In this document: positions 37,880 through 49,549 of the stretch, in pieces
Position numbering within the stretch: position 1 is the first letter of the stretch
How the letters are laid out: the number at the start of each line of letters is the position of its first letter
Assembly: GCA_017163975.1 (NCBI GenBank)
Contig: JAFFSR010000015.1
Coordinates: 1,618,501-1,682,500 of the forward strand
Source: Anastatus disparis
Lineage: Eukaryota > Arthropoda > Insecta > Hymenoptera > Eupelmidae
Direction of reading: 5' to 3'
Length of the DNA: 64,000 bases
Notes under the pieces: generated by a model
Database searches by the model: none
Seen by the model: the letters and a program-made list of their open reading frames with translations, nothing else
What the model was told of the DNA's origin: nothing
Program-made: the position numbers and the translations under genes

Positions 37880-38319
37880 GTACACTTGGCGGAAAGGATA
37901 TTTTTCCGAATGTTAATCTCAAATGGCAACATCGCATATTTTACCACAGGCATAAGAAAATTCCAAATTATAGAGCAAATTTCGCATCATCGTTACTCAT
38001 TACTTAATGACATAATTTTAGTAAACAAACAATATTACTTTCTTTTTTCATGATTCGAATTATTATTTTATTAAATAAAATTTTTATTTCTTAGTTCAAT
38101 AATCATATAGAATTTAATATTGTGAATTTAAATTATATGAGCAATAAAATTTAAATTGTTATCATTTGAATTTTGCATGAATAACCTATAAAAAAAACAA
38201 AATAATCATGATGCGAAACTCAATGCATAATTCGAAGTTTTCTTATGTCTGTGGTAAAATATGCGGCGCTGCCATTTGAGGTACACATTCGGAAAAATAT
38301 CCTTTCCGCCAAGTGTACA
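37880..38319. mobile_element. 440-bp foldback MITE
   Basis: GTACACTTGGCGGAAAGGAT...TCAAATGGCA is mirrored by TGCCATTTGA...ATCCTTTCCGCCAAGTGTAC. Inner words (TATTTTACCACAGGCATAAG and its mirror CTTATGTCTGTGGTAAAATA) also pair. A TA dinucleotide at each boundary is compatible with a Tc1/mariner-type duplication. Confidence 0.75.
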
Positions 38320-39074
38320 ACTAAAAAACTTTGTATAGCAGTGAATGTTGAAGACCGTTTACTCGGTAAAAATTTCATTCAAATTATCAGGTAATCTCCC
38401 TGGCATATGATTCCCCTGCCTTTTTTGAGATGCACTCACAGAATTCTAATTAAATAATAAAGTGAACAATTTTATTCATGAATTTCATACCATGGAGTGT
38501 TAAATTATTTGTACACTTGAAATTTAATACATATTATACTGCTTATAATCTTTAGATATTCAAAATTGAATATATATATATATTTGTGGAGAATTTCCGA
38601 GTAAGAACATTCTCAAATTTTTTTGTAAACAATCACTGTAGTCATATTTACATACTGCACTATATACTACGTATATACTACAAATAAATAAAGCGAAATC
38701 AAAGGTTACATCGTAGTATTCAGAAAATAAAAATATCAGTTTGTCATTAGCCTTGATGAAGAGTTTGTCGTTGATATCAAAGTAAGTATATAATTATTTG
38801 AATTCAAATGAAAGTTTTTGAAAAATCTGAATTGGAAAATCTATAAATTGATAATATATTATTATAGATTGTATTGGTAATAAAATGGTTTCTACACGTG
38901 GACGTGGCGAACTTCCTACTAATCCTTTATCATCAAGTACACTTAACTCCACTCTCAAACACAAAAATAATGTTATTATATATTTTGAAAAAGCGAACTT
39001 TCTCAAGTATGGATATATTTGTTCTTTAACTTTCTTCTAATAATGTTTCAAAATATATATTTCTGCTGTAACTC

Positions 39075-39758
39075 GCACGGAGAAAAATTGTATGGTAACG
39101 ACAGCAATAAGGATATCGCTAAACACATGCAGCGATAGTTTAGGCTAAAACAAACTAAATATTGTGAACTTCAAACATTGACTTTTTAGTTATTTTCATA
39201 GTTAATGCAACTAAATGCCATTTGTTAAAAAAGACAAAAGAAAAAGCTAACATTTTAGCGCGAGATAATGATTTCCGTAGCCAAAAAATTGTAATCATAG
39301 CAACAATCATTAGCTAAAAAAGGCATTCTTTTTTCTTCTATAATTTTGTGTTCTGCAGCGATTAATATTACAACTATTGTCATAATCTTGAATGAAACAG
39401 CATGATTTTGTCGTCATTTCAACTATACGTAAGCGCTACATTAGCATAAAACTTTGTAAACCATTTGACAGCTAAACGATCAGTCATAACCTTTATTTTT
39501 TTTAAAGTTGATATTAAAACTTTTGAGAATTCAAACCATACAAAAAAATTTCATTCACTTTCAAATATGCATTTATTTAATAACCATAAAAAATGTCATT
39601 GAAGATGTCAGCGCAAAACAATAGCTAATATTCACATCGATGGCAGCAAATAATGATAGTCTATTTTCGAATTCAAATTTTCGCTGTCTCAAACTAGCAA
39701 AAATTTTCGCTAATGAACCATCTTTTTGTTGACTAATGCAATATATTTTTCTCCGTGC
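39075..39758. mobile_element. Probable short MITE with GCACGGAGAAAAAT ends
   Basis: GCACGGAGAAAAAT at 39075 is matched by ATTTTTCTCCGTGC ending at 39758. The interior is not clearly palindromic and encodes nothing recognisable. Confidence 0.5.
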
Positions 39759-39799
39759 GTCGTTTTTTATTTTTAAAAATTCATCCATATATGGTAATA

Positions 39800-40659
39800 C
39801 CCATATAGCATGAAAGGACTTTCAAAGGATTCTGAAAGGATTCATGAAAGGACTACAATCTTTCAGAAATATTTCACTGAAAGGATTCTGAAATAATTCT
39901 ATGTCCGAGGTATTATTCTTTTAAAAATAATACATAAAAATATTTCATAAAGAATTCACAAGACATTTCAAAATCCTTTCAATGGAAGAATTCTGTAAGG
40001 ATCCATGAATTCTTTTGGTAATGATTCGTAAATCTTTTCATACAGCTTCCATTGAAAGGATTCTGTAAGAATAATATGAAATATTTTAAAATATTTCATT
40101 GTATTATTTCTAAAAGGAATATACCTCGGACATAGAATTATTACAGAATCCTTTCAATGAAAGAATTCTGTAAGGATCCATGAATTCTTTTGGTAATAAT
40201 TCGTAAATCTTTTCATACAGCTTCCATTGAAAGGATTCTCTAAGAATAATATGAAATATTTTTAAAATATTTCATTGTATTATTTCTAAAAGGAATATAC
40301 CTCGGATATAGAATTATTACAGAATCCTTTCAATGAAAGGATTCTGTAAGGATCCATGAATTCTTTTGGTAATAATTCGTAAATCTTTTCATACATCTTT
40401 CATTGAAAGTATTCTGTAAGAATGATATAAAATATTTTAAAAATATTTCATTGTATTATTTCTGAAAGAAATATTACCTTGGACATAGAATTATTACAGA
40501 ATCCTTTCAATGAAAGAATTCTGTAAGGATCCATGAATTCTTTTAGTAATAATGCATTAATCTTTTCATCTATCTTTAGTTGAGAGACGTGTAAAGTTCT
40601 AGAAATTTTATTCTTTCCTGTATTATTTAAGAATCAATTTAGAATTAATACACACACAC

Positions 40660-40693
<34 letters not shown>

Positions 40694-41761
40694 CTATACA
40701 TATATATATAACGGATCTGATGATATAATTATTCATAGGATTACGAATAGTTTTACAGCGGATAAAATCGAAGTTATCATAACACAGACATCGCACGCAT
40801 AACAATTTATAGTTTCCATTTAAGATTCTTATTTTCCTTATATATGAAACGGGAAGCACTCTTACCGCTTGCGAGAGTAAGAGATACCGCCATCAAGCGG
40901 ATAAATTATAAACTAATCCCGAAAATATTTCTAAATGATTCTGTTATATTTCACGTTTTCTTTCATAAAGTCCTTTCAAAGTCCATTCAGTAAGGATTCA
41001 TGTAATAACTTTTATTCCCATCATAAGTTATTTCATGAAATATTTCAAAAAGATTTCAAAATTATTTCATGTATGATTTCTTGAGACTTTACCAAAATAT
41101 TACATGAATTATTTCATAAAAGCTTTTTGGAAGAACCTTGAAATTATTCGGTGAAAGAATAGCTTAAATTATTCCAAAAATCTTTCTAAATTATTTTACG
41201 ACTGAAACCTTCAAAAGATTTCTGAGTTATTTCTTGTTTCCTTTCAAGAAGTCTTATCAAAGTCCTTTCAGTAAGGATTCTTGTAATAACCTTTATCCTC
41301 ATCATAAGTTATTTCATGAAAGATTTCAAAAAGATTTCAAAATTATTTCATGTATGATTTCTTGAGACTTTACCAAAATATTACATGAATTATCTCATAA
41401 AAGCTTTTTGGAAGAATCTTGAAATTACTCGGTGAAAGAATAACTTAGATCATTCCAAAAATCTTTCTAAATTATTTTCTGATTTTAACCGTTGGAAGAT
41501 TTCTGAGTTCTTTCTTGTTTCCTTTTAAGAAGTCTTTTCAAAGTCCTTTCAGTAAGGATTCGTGTAATATTTCATGCCTTAACTTTCGTTTCCTTTTTGG
41601 TAATATTTTTGTAAAGACTTTGTAATCTTTCTGTGTATTATTTCATAAATTCTTTTCAAAAGAATATAGTTATCTTTTTAAGTTCTTTTTAAATGTTTTC
41701 AACATATTATTACTTGTAATATTTCATGAAATTATTTCAAAATTCTTTCATGCTGTGTGGG
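39800..41761. repeat. 2-kb element of GAAAGGATTC-type palindromic repeats with inverted ends
   Basis: The termini CCCATATAGCATGAAAG and CTTTCATGCTGTGTGGG are inverted copies. The interior repeats ~180-bp blocks (ATTCTGTAAGGATCCATGAA, GGTAATAATTCGTAAATCTT) and, to the right, ATTTCATGAAAGATTTCAAA blocks. A CA/TA microsatellite (40648-40700) lies in a central non-repetitive piece. Confidence 0.7.
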
Positions 41762-42112
41762 ATAGCTAATTCTTAAGTATTTCAGATAGTTTAGAATCTT
41801 TGTTCGACATAAATATCATTAGAAAATAGTATATCAAGTGATGGTAATAAAAAAAGTAATTCCCCTGGAATAAAAGTAATTTCTCTGTATCAGTATATTT
41901 TTTATCTATCAGTTTTTCTGGGAATAACCTATGGACAGCTTGGCTACTTTGGGATATTGTTCTATTAGATATAACCATAAAAAAACCTGAGTAAAATTTT
42001 CAAAATAAACACCTTTATTTTCTATTATTTCAAAATTTGAATTTGACCCGTTCGAATAGAATCACCCATATACTTTAATTTCTTGAATTATTTTTGGTTT
42101 TGGAATTAATGA

Positions 42113-43185
42113 AATTTCACCATTTTCATGCTATTTGAAAGATGAAAATTTTATCCTGTTTGTAGAATTTTAGAAATTATATATTATTATATCGAATCAT
42201 GCATAATAAGTAGGTACGATGAGAATTGAGTACAACTTGAAACTTGAGTATCGTTATTTGAGTATCAGCTGTTACTTCATTTTTTCATATGAAATTTAAA
42301 AGCACACAGATATGATAGTTGTCGGTAAAGATGTCACACTCAATTGAAGTAACAGCTGATACTCAAGTAACGATACTCAAATTTCAAGTTGTACTCACTA
42401 GGAGAGTATTAGACCTCCGGATCACGGATTTTACTCAGACTTTGGGATAAGTTTTCAGATGTCAAAATATGAAAGGAAATAGAATTTTAGATCCCAACGC
42501 TCAATATTTCCCCAGTTACCGGCAATTAAAGAATATCACTAAAAAAGTTACTAGATTTTCAAACGCATATAGTTCCTTAGCATTAATATCTAGAAGCTTA
42601 AAACTTTGTTTAAATGAAAGCTGAGCTCAAATCTTTTTGAAATAGTAGTTATAGCATGTCAAAATATTATTTTTTCCCAAAATTATAGCGTGATAAACAT
42701 TGGACCTGATTTTTCTTTTTAAAACATTAATTAATAACAAAAGCTGAAATTGGGTCTAATGCTTATTACGCTATAACTTTGGAAAAAAATAATATCTTGA
42801 CATGCTATAACTACTATTTCGAAAGGATTTGAGCTCAGCTTTCATTTAAAAAAAGTTTCATGCTCCTAAGTATCAATGCTAAGAAACTGTGAGCGTTTGA
42901 AAATCTAGTAACTTTTTTAGTGATATTCTTTAATTGCCTGTAACTAGGGAAATATTAAGCTTTGGGGTCTAAAATTCTATTTCCTTTCATATTTTGACAT
43001 CTGAAAACTTATCCCAAAGTTTGAGCAAAATCCGTGATCCGGAGGTCTGATACTCTCCTAGTCAATTCTTATTGTACGTACTTATTATGCATGATTCGAA
43101 ATAATAATATATACTTTCTGAAGTTCTGCTAACAGGGTGAAATTTTCATCTTTCAAATAGCATAAAAATGATAAAATTTTCTGTA
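42113..43185. repeat. 1.07-kb foldback containing two further hairpins
   Basis: The outer arms pair AAATTTCACCATTTTCATGC...TCGAATCATGCATAATA with the mirror ending near 43185. Inside, 42232-42405 is a hairpin (TGAGTATCAGCTGTTACTTC and mirror) and 42400-43065 is another (GGAGAGTATTAGACCTCCGG with its mirror CCGGAGGTCTGATACTCTCC). No gene. Confidence 0.75.
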
Positions 43186-44149
43186 AATATAAATACAGTA
43201 CACAAGAGTTTGGGGGTACTGGAAAGAATTATGATGATTACTTCCGTTAAGAGGTGTTTGAGTGATAACCCAAAACAATACATTCAGTATATCTGTATAT
43301 TTCTGTTTAAAGTATTGAATTATATATATTTAGATATACTGTAGAAGAATATATGCATAGTTTTATGGATTATGATTCGAGTTTCACCTGGCGGGATATT
43401 TATACAGATTTTTAATGGGGTTTTAAGATCTCTGGGAGCGCTTTGACGTGAAAATTGAAAAATTCCGAGTTATTCTCGATATGTTACAACCCAGAGTGTC
43501 TCCAAAAATGAAATTTTACTTTAAGATATTGCAAACGAAAGTTTAGGGTACGCGGGTTAGGCCGTATATAGGCAAAAATACGCAAAAAACCGTTTTTTTT
43601 CTTTTTGACGCTGTTCCACCACTTTTAAAAATCTGAGAAAATTCTTACATACTTTTGGTGCATAAATAAATATTTTTTTTTTCTAAAGTGTTGTTTATCT
43701 TAGTTTTCCAAATATCTCAAGAAAAAATTTTCGAACGTCTCTAGAAATTTGAATTTTGCACCTGCAAAAAAATCATCGTAAACTATTTTATAGGGCTTCA
43801 AAAAACCTAAATTTTATAAAGAGAAAGAATAATCTAGCTTAAAAATTGACGAAAATAGAGCTAAGGGACGCAAAAAAAAAATTGCGTATTTGAGGTTAGG
43901 TTTAGGTTTAGAGGGCTGAAAATTTCTATCAAGGTATATTTTTTCATATAGAATATGATAGCTGTATCAGTTTTCCTTTATGCTTCTGGGGCCAATTCAC
44001 CTATTTTACCCGGCTAGAGCCTTTATAGTAGCTGGGGGGCTGCTCCCGAACGATATACCACATATTGCTGTCTTTCTTTAGCATATATAAAATTAACGTA
44101 CCAAACAAAGATAGTACTATATAGTTTATCACTCTGGAGCAAGGGGCCC
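43186..44149. other. No recognised feature
   Basis: AT-rich sequence without convincing frames, inverted repeats or known families; I see nothing further here. Confidence 0.5.
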
Positions 44150-45650
44150 AAAATTCCAAATAAAAATGAGAATCCCAGATTTTATGAAACAGTTAAACAA
44201 TTTATGATCCATGGCCCTTGTGGAGATCAGAATAAAAACTCACCTTGTATGGATAAAGAATCAGGAAAGTGTACGCAAATTTTCCGAAACGATTGAATGA
44301 AACTATAATAATGACCAATGGTTATCCTATTTATCGATGAAGAAATGATAAAAATGAGATATCATATACAAAAAACAAGGGAGCAGACAATAGATTTGTT
44401 GTTACTTATAATCCGTATCTATTACTAGAGTTTAATTGTCATATTAATATTGAATTATGTTCAACAATAGAAGTTATAAAATACTTATTTGGAAATTGCT
44501 TCAAAGGACATGATTGTGCATTTATAGAAATGAAAGCAAGTAAAATAAATACTGAAAGTAATACTAATGATGAAACGGATGAAACAAATGATTTGGATAT
44601 GTTTTATGATGAAATTAAACAATGTATAAGCACAAGATACGTTTGCCCGCCAGAAGCTATGCATCTCATATTGAAATATAATCTTAGTGAACGTTCACAT
44701 ACAATTTATAGATAAGCTGTTCATATTGAAAATGAATAATATGTGTATTTCAAAGAAGGAGTCAAACACGAAATTGATAAGAAAAATGTAAATACAACAC
44801 TAACAGCGTGGTTTAAACTTGATAAAAGTGATCCAGAGACACATAATTACTTTTATTCTGATATACCACAACATTATGTTTTTAATCGAATACATAGAAC
44901 ATGGATGAAAAGAATAAAAACTATGAAACCTATTCTGACCAGAATGTACTAAGTTAATTCAAAACAAAGAGAAAGATTCTTTTTAAGATTACTTCTGCTT
45001 CTTGTTAAAGCTGCGACACTTTTGAAAGTTTAGAAACTTCCGATGGAATTACATATCCAACATTCTTTAAGGCAGCAAAAGCAAGAAATTTAATTGAAAT
45101 AGATGATAAATGAGATAAATGTTTAGAAGAATCATGTAAATCTCGATTTTCAAAAGCTCTTTGTCAATTATTTAGTTACATTTGTACATTTAACAATCCA
45201 ATTCATGCTCGAGAATTATATGAAAAATATAAAATCTATTTTCATCATATCACCAAAAATGGATCAACAAATAGGTGAAGAATATGCATTAAGCATAATA
45301 AATGATATTTTAACTAATAATGGATTCCAATAAAGTGACTTTTATTTACCTACTTTAGAATACTATATTGAAAATAACGAAATTGAATATAGTACAGTAA
45401 ATAATGTTAATAATATTCGGTCAATAATTGAGGAGTGTATTTACCAACACCAATTATCAGTCATGGGCAGTTATAAGTGGCACTTTCAAGGACAACTAAT
45501 GAAAAAGAATTAAAAATACTATTAACAGAAAAATCAAGAAAAGTTACAGATGAAATGGTCTATACTAAAAACATCTCTTACAAAGAAATATTATATAACC
45601 ATGATACATAAATTGAATATAATGAATAAGAAAATAAAATCAAACATATT
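44150..45650 (+). pseudogene. Helitron Rep/helicase relic
   Basis: Broken frames on the plus strand match Helitron helicase-like proteins in order: [20 protein letters not shown] with CMDKESGKC, then NGYPIYRRR, VVTYNPYLLLEFNCHINIEL and GHDCAFIEM. After these come DEIKQCISTRYVCPPEAMHL, HTIYR, VYFKEGV, TTLTAWFKLDKSDP, IPQHYVFN and, further on, FSKALCQLFSYICTFNNPI. Several in-frame stops and frameshifts show it is inactive. Helitron termini were not identified. Confidence 0.85.
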
Positions 45651-45689
45651 TGAAACTCTAATATAATAATAAACATAAAAAAATTCAAA

Positions 45690-46112
45690 ATTATGAAGTG
45701 GAGTTCAGCGCTGTGTGGTTAAAAATCACGGCTGCTATTTTTAGTTCTGTGCCATTGAAAAAACGCGATTACTTTTTTAAATACTGTGTGGTTAAAAAAA
45801 AACATGGCTGCTATTGTAAGTTCTGTGATGAGGAGAAACGCGAAAACTATTGTAAGCGCTTTGTAATTAGAAATTTGCAACTGCTTCTCAGAGCACTATC
45901 TGGTTTAAAAAACGTAGCTGCTATTTTAAGAGCTGAAGATAAAAAACGCAACAACTATTGTAAGCGCTGTGTAATTAAAAATTCACGGATGCTATTTTGA
46001 GCGCTATGTAGTTACAAATTTGCAGCTGCTTTTTTGAGCGCTGTGTGATTAAAAAAACGCAGCTGCTATTAAAAGCGTTGCGTAATTAAAATTTCACGGT
46101 TGCTTTTTTTAG
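45690..46112. repeat. Tandem repeat of ACGCRGCTGCTATT units
   Basis: About six diverged units of roughly 60-70 bp with GCTGTGTGGTTAAAAA..ACGGCTGCTATTTT words. A 100-codon frame over it is a by-product. Confidence 0.65.
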
Positions 46113-46114
46113 CC

Positions 46115-46915
46115 CTGAGACAAAGAGACAAAGACGGAAGAACGAAGATGGAGAAACGGAAACGGAGAGACAAAAACGGAGGAACGGAGACAGAGAGAAA
46201 GTCACGAAGAGACGGAGACGGAGAGACGGAGACGGAGAGATGAAGATAAAGGGAAGAAGACGGAAAAACGGAAACGGCTAGACGGAGAAAAACAGACGGA
46301 GGGACGGAGACGGAGAGATAGATACAAAAAGACGGACACGGAGACAGAGAGATGGTGACGGAGAGATGGAGACGGAGAAACGGAGACTTACAGACGGAGA
46401 CGGAGACACGAAGACGGAGAGACGGAAGCAGAGGCGGAGAAACCGAAACGAAGAGACGAAGACAGATAGACGGAGACGGAAAAACAAAGACGGAGAGGCA
46501 AAGATAGAAAGACGGTGACGAAGAGACGAAGAGACGAAGACGGAACTAGACAAACGGAGACTGACAGACAGAGATGGAGAAATGAAGACAAAGAGACGGT
46601 TACGGAGAGACGGAGATGGAGAGACGGAGAGATGAAGACGAAGAGACGGTTACGGAGAGGCGGAGAGATGAAGACGAAGAGACGGTTACGGAGAGATGGA
46701 GATGTAGAGACGAAGACGGAATTAGACAAACGGAGACTGGCAGACAGAGACGGAGAAATGAAGACAAAGAGATGGAGACAGAGAGATGGAAACGGAGAGA
46801 CGGAGACGGAAAGACGAAGACGGAGACGGAGAGAGGAAGACGGAGAAATGGAGACAGATACACGGAAACAGAGAACGGAAATGGAGACGAAGAGACAGAG
46901 TCGGAGAGACGGATA
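46115..46915. repeat. GACGGA/GAGACGGA purine minisatellite
   Basis: About 800 bp of almost pure purine plus C on the plus strand, iterating GACGGAGA, GAGACGAAGACG and similar words, with a longer period visible at 46520-46760 (ACAAACGGAGACTG twice). All long frames across it, on both strands, are low-complexity artefacts. Confidence 0.85.
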
Positions 46916-47080
46916 TTGTGTATGTGTGTATGTGTATATGAGTAAATACATGTGTATGGATATGTGTATATGTAAGTATGTGTGTAGGTGTGTATGTGTG
47001 TATGTGTATGTATGTATGTGTTTGTGTGTACGTGTATGTTAACGATGCACGTTTGTATGTATATGTATGTATATGACAAT
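46915..47080. repeat. GTAT/GTGTATGT microsatellite
   Basis: Imperfect TGTGTATGTGTATATG repeat directly adjoining the purine minisatellite. Confidence 0.85.
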
Positions 47081-48060
47081 AATGCAAAAGTAATTCACGT
47101 AAAAAAAAGTCCTAATTCTGCACTTTAATATAATAGTAGTAATAGTAATATTGTGAATTTATCTTTCAGTTAAGTATATGTCCTTTCAGTGATAGAGACA
47201 ACATTCCTCTATTAAAGTGGGTCCAATCTAAAAATATTTTTTTAAGAAATGTATCAGTATTGGTAGTTTAAGTTTATGATTCCACATACTGGCAAGGGTA
47301 GTTGAATTAGAGTTGAATTAAATAGTACTTTATAGTTTTTATAAAATATTCATTTGTGCATAGAATTTAATATATTAGATTTATAAAAATTATAGTACAA
47401 GTAATAATAAAAAAGAATAGTTTTTACTGTTATCAATTGCGTCGTATGCAATAAGTCTTCTAAGTTTTGTCTGTATAGGATATTGCACAGAACTATATCT
47501 TTGAACTGATGAGTGGTACAACTTTACGTACTTTCCTCATCTAAAGGACTAGTGATGCAAAAACCAGTATGGGCAATGTTTCAGAATTTTTAGTGCATAA
47601 TACGGTAATTGTGATTATTATTATTTTTTTATTTTAAATTTTTCCTTATTGTATTTTTTTTATAATTTATATTGTTATTTTTCATTTCAAAAATAAAATG
47701 ACATAAATTTAATTATTGATTTTTTATAAATTAATTTTATACTACTTTAACTTCAAAATCATAACTTATATGAAATACATCATGCATAATTTACTATTTG
47801 TTCTTTACTATTAATTTCAATAAATTTATTAATTTTGGGATTTTATTTCACATATTATGTAAAATCTATTTCATATCATTTTTTTATATAATTTTTTACT
47901 ATTTTATTAATTATTTTTTATTTTTTTGTAATAAAAAATAATATTCTTGTGAAATACTTCCTAGAATTTAATTTTTGTAATATCCAATATAAACACATAA
48001 TTAATTATTTACAAATTTTTCATCAAAATAAATTTTTTTTTATTATCTATACTTGTAATT
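47081..48060. other. AT-rich DNA with no recognised gene
   Basis: No open frame, repeat family or RNA signal seen. Confidence 0.55.
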
Positions 48061-48591
48061 TGTACACTGAGAGAAAATTCATGCCAATAGAGAATTTGGT
48101 TTACGTATCCAAAGTTAGTAAGTAATATCCTATGCTTTCATAACAGCGCCATATACTCTCACGAGGTTTATGCTATCTAAACACGGTTTGTTCACATGCT
48201 TTGGTAACTCTCCATTCTTATATCCTTCGATAGCTTGGGCTGTATCCTCTCATGGGTCGTGACGGGAGTAAACGTGGCTTGTCCACTATTCTTTCTTTAC
48301 TGCTAATTATGACATTTTTCCATCACTCAAGTCGCCTCCTCTTTTGAGTGGCGACGCGAGCAAACACAGCTGGTCTATATCCAAAATCATGTCGCAAATT
48401 TTGCTAACGTATTTTCGTTGCGTGAATCTTTTTTTTCTTTTCTTTTCTTTTTTATGAGGGAAGAGACATTAAAAATATAATCTGTTAAACTTTGGAACTG
48501 TCAATAATTAATTTTTAACTTAAAATTTAATTATTTTAAACAGCTGGGGGGCAGATAAGCATATACGATTCGACGCCAAAGCTGTTTTTAA

Positions 48592-48673
48592 GTAGCGTTG
48601 GTCTAGTGCGTAACGTTCGTGTTTTTCCTTTTGAGTGCGCAAGTTCAACTCTCGGTGAGAACCACTTTTTTTT
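48592..48673 (+). ncRNA. tRNA-like (SINE-type) sequence with Pol III terminator
   Basis: GTAGCGTTGGTCTAGTGCGT resembles a D-arm/A-box and AGTTCAACTCTC about 45 bp later resembles a T-arm/B-box; a run of eight T follows at 48666-48673. Acceptor and anticodon stems do not fold well, so it is not a functional tRNA gene but may be a tRNA-derived SINE head. Confidence 0.4.
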
Positions 48674-49180
48674 AAGTTTTTTTATTATTTTAATAGTTTT
48701 TAATACTTTTTTTTTTAATTTTTTGTATGCTCGTTTTTTTGAATAATATTTTAAAATAAATTATTTTATATACGAAATAATTTAAAATATTAATAAATAA
48801 ATGATAGTGATGTTTACAACACTATAGTTCAATTTTGTCTTCATAAACATATATTAATGTATAATATAAATAATAACATAAATGAATAGCTCAATCTTAT
48901 TTATTTATTGTAATTTATTGTAAATTTTATAAACTAAATTATATATAAATTAAACTTTAGTATTATAAAATAAACATCACTATTATTTATTTCTCAATAT
49001 TTGTAATTACTACCTATGAAGAATGATTTATTTAAAAAAAATTTTTATTAAAAAAAACGAGCATACTTGTGGAAGATTAGATTTTAAAATTATTAAAAAA
49101 TTACATAATCTAAAAAAAATAAATATAAAACGTAATAAAAAATATTAAAATAATATAAAAAAATATTTTTTGAAAAGTGA

Positions 49181-49258
49181 CCTTGGCCGAGAGTTGAACA
49201 CGCGTACTCAAAAGGAAAAGCGCGAACGTTACGCACTATACCAACGCTACTTCAAAAC
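49181..49258 (-). ncRNA. Mirror copy of the tRNA-like sequence
   Basis: Inverted counterpart in the other foldback arm (GTAGCGTTGGTATAGTGCGT ... TGTTCAACTCTCGG on the minus strand), with several substitutions relative to the first copy and no long T run directly after it. Confidence 0.35.
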
Positions 49259-49549
49259 ATCTTTGGCGTAAAATCGTACATGCTCATCTGCCCCTAGCTG
49301 TTTAGAATAATTAAATTTTAAGTTAAAAATTAATTATTGACAGTTCCAAAGTTTAACAGATTATATTTTTAATGTCTCTTCCCTCATAAAAAAGAAAAGA
49401 AAAGAAAAAAAAGATTTACGCAACGAAAATACGTTAGCAAAATTTGCGACATGATTTTAAATATAGATCAGCCGTGTTTGCTCACGTTGCCACTCAAAAG
49501 AGGAGGCAACTCGAGTAAAAAGAGAATACGGCGCGAGTAAACAAAGGAT

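Larger units (their letters stand above)
37224..42072. mobile_element. Possible 4.8-kb element bounded by an inverted pair, with nested repeats
   Basis: TATATGGGTGATTCTATTCT at 37224 and its near-exact inverse AGAATCACCCATATA (to 42072) could be termini, each followed internally by an AACGGGT/ACCCGTT word. The interior holds other repeats and no coding frame, so the relationship may be fortuitous or the remains of a composite. Confidence 0.35.
48325..49545. mobile_element. 1.2-kb foldback with a tRNA-like sequence in each arm
   Basis: The outer arm containing CTCTTTTGAGTGGCGACGCG and CATGTCGCAAATTTTGCTAA pairs with its mirror to about 49545, with the two arms ~85-90% alike by eye. Each arm carries the tRNA-like unit listed separately. 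No protein frame. It directly adjoins the giant palindrome that follows. Confidence 0.7.

Noticed and set aside
46278..47087. Several long frames of Ser/Arg/Leu or Asp/Glu/Arg repeats on both strands
   Set aside because: Artefacts of the GACGGA minisatellite and GTAT microsatellite; open in several frames at once.
48592..48673. Functional tRNA gene
   Set aside because: A- and B-box-like words and a T-run are present, but acceptor and anticodon stems do not pair properly; kept only as tRNA-like.
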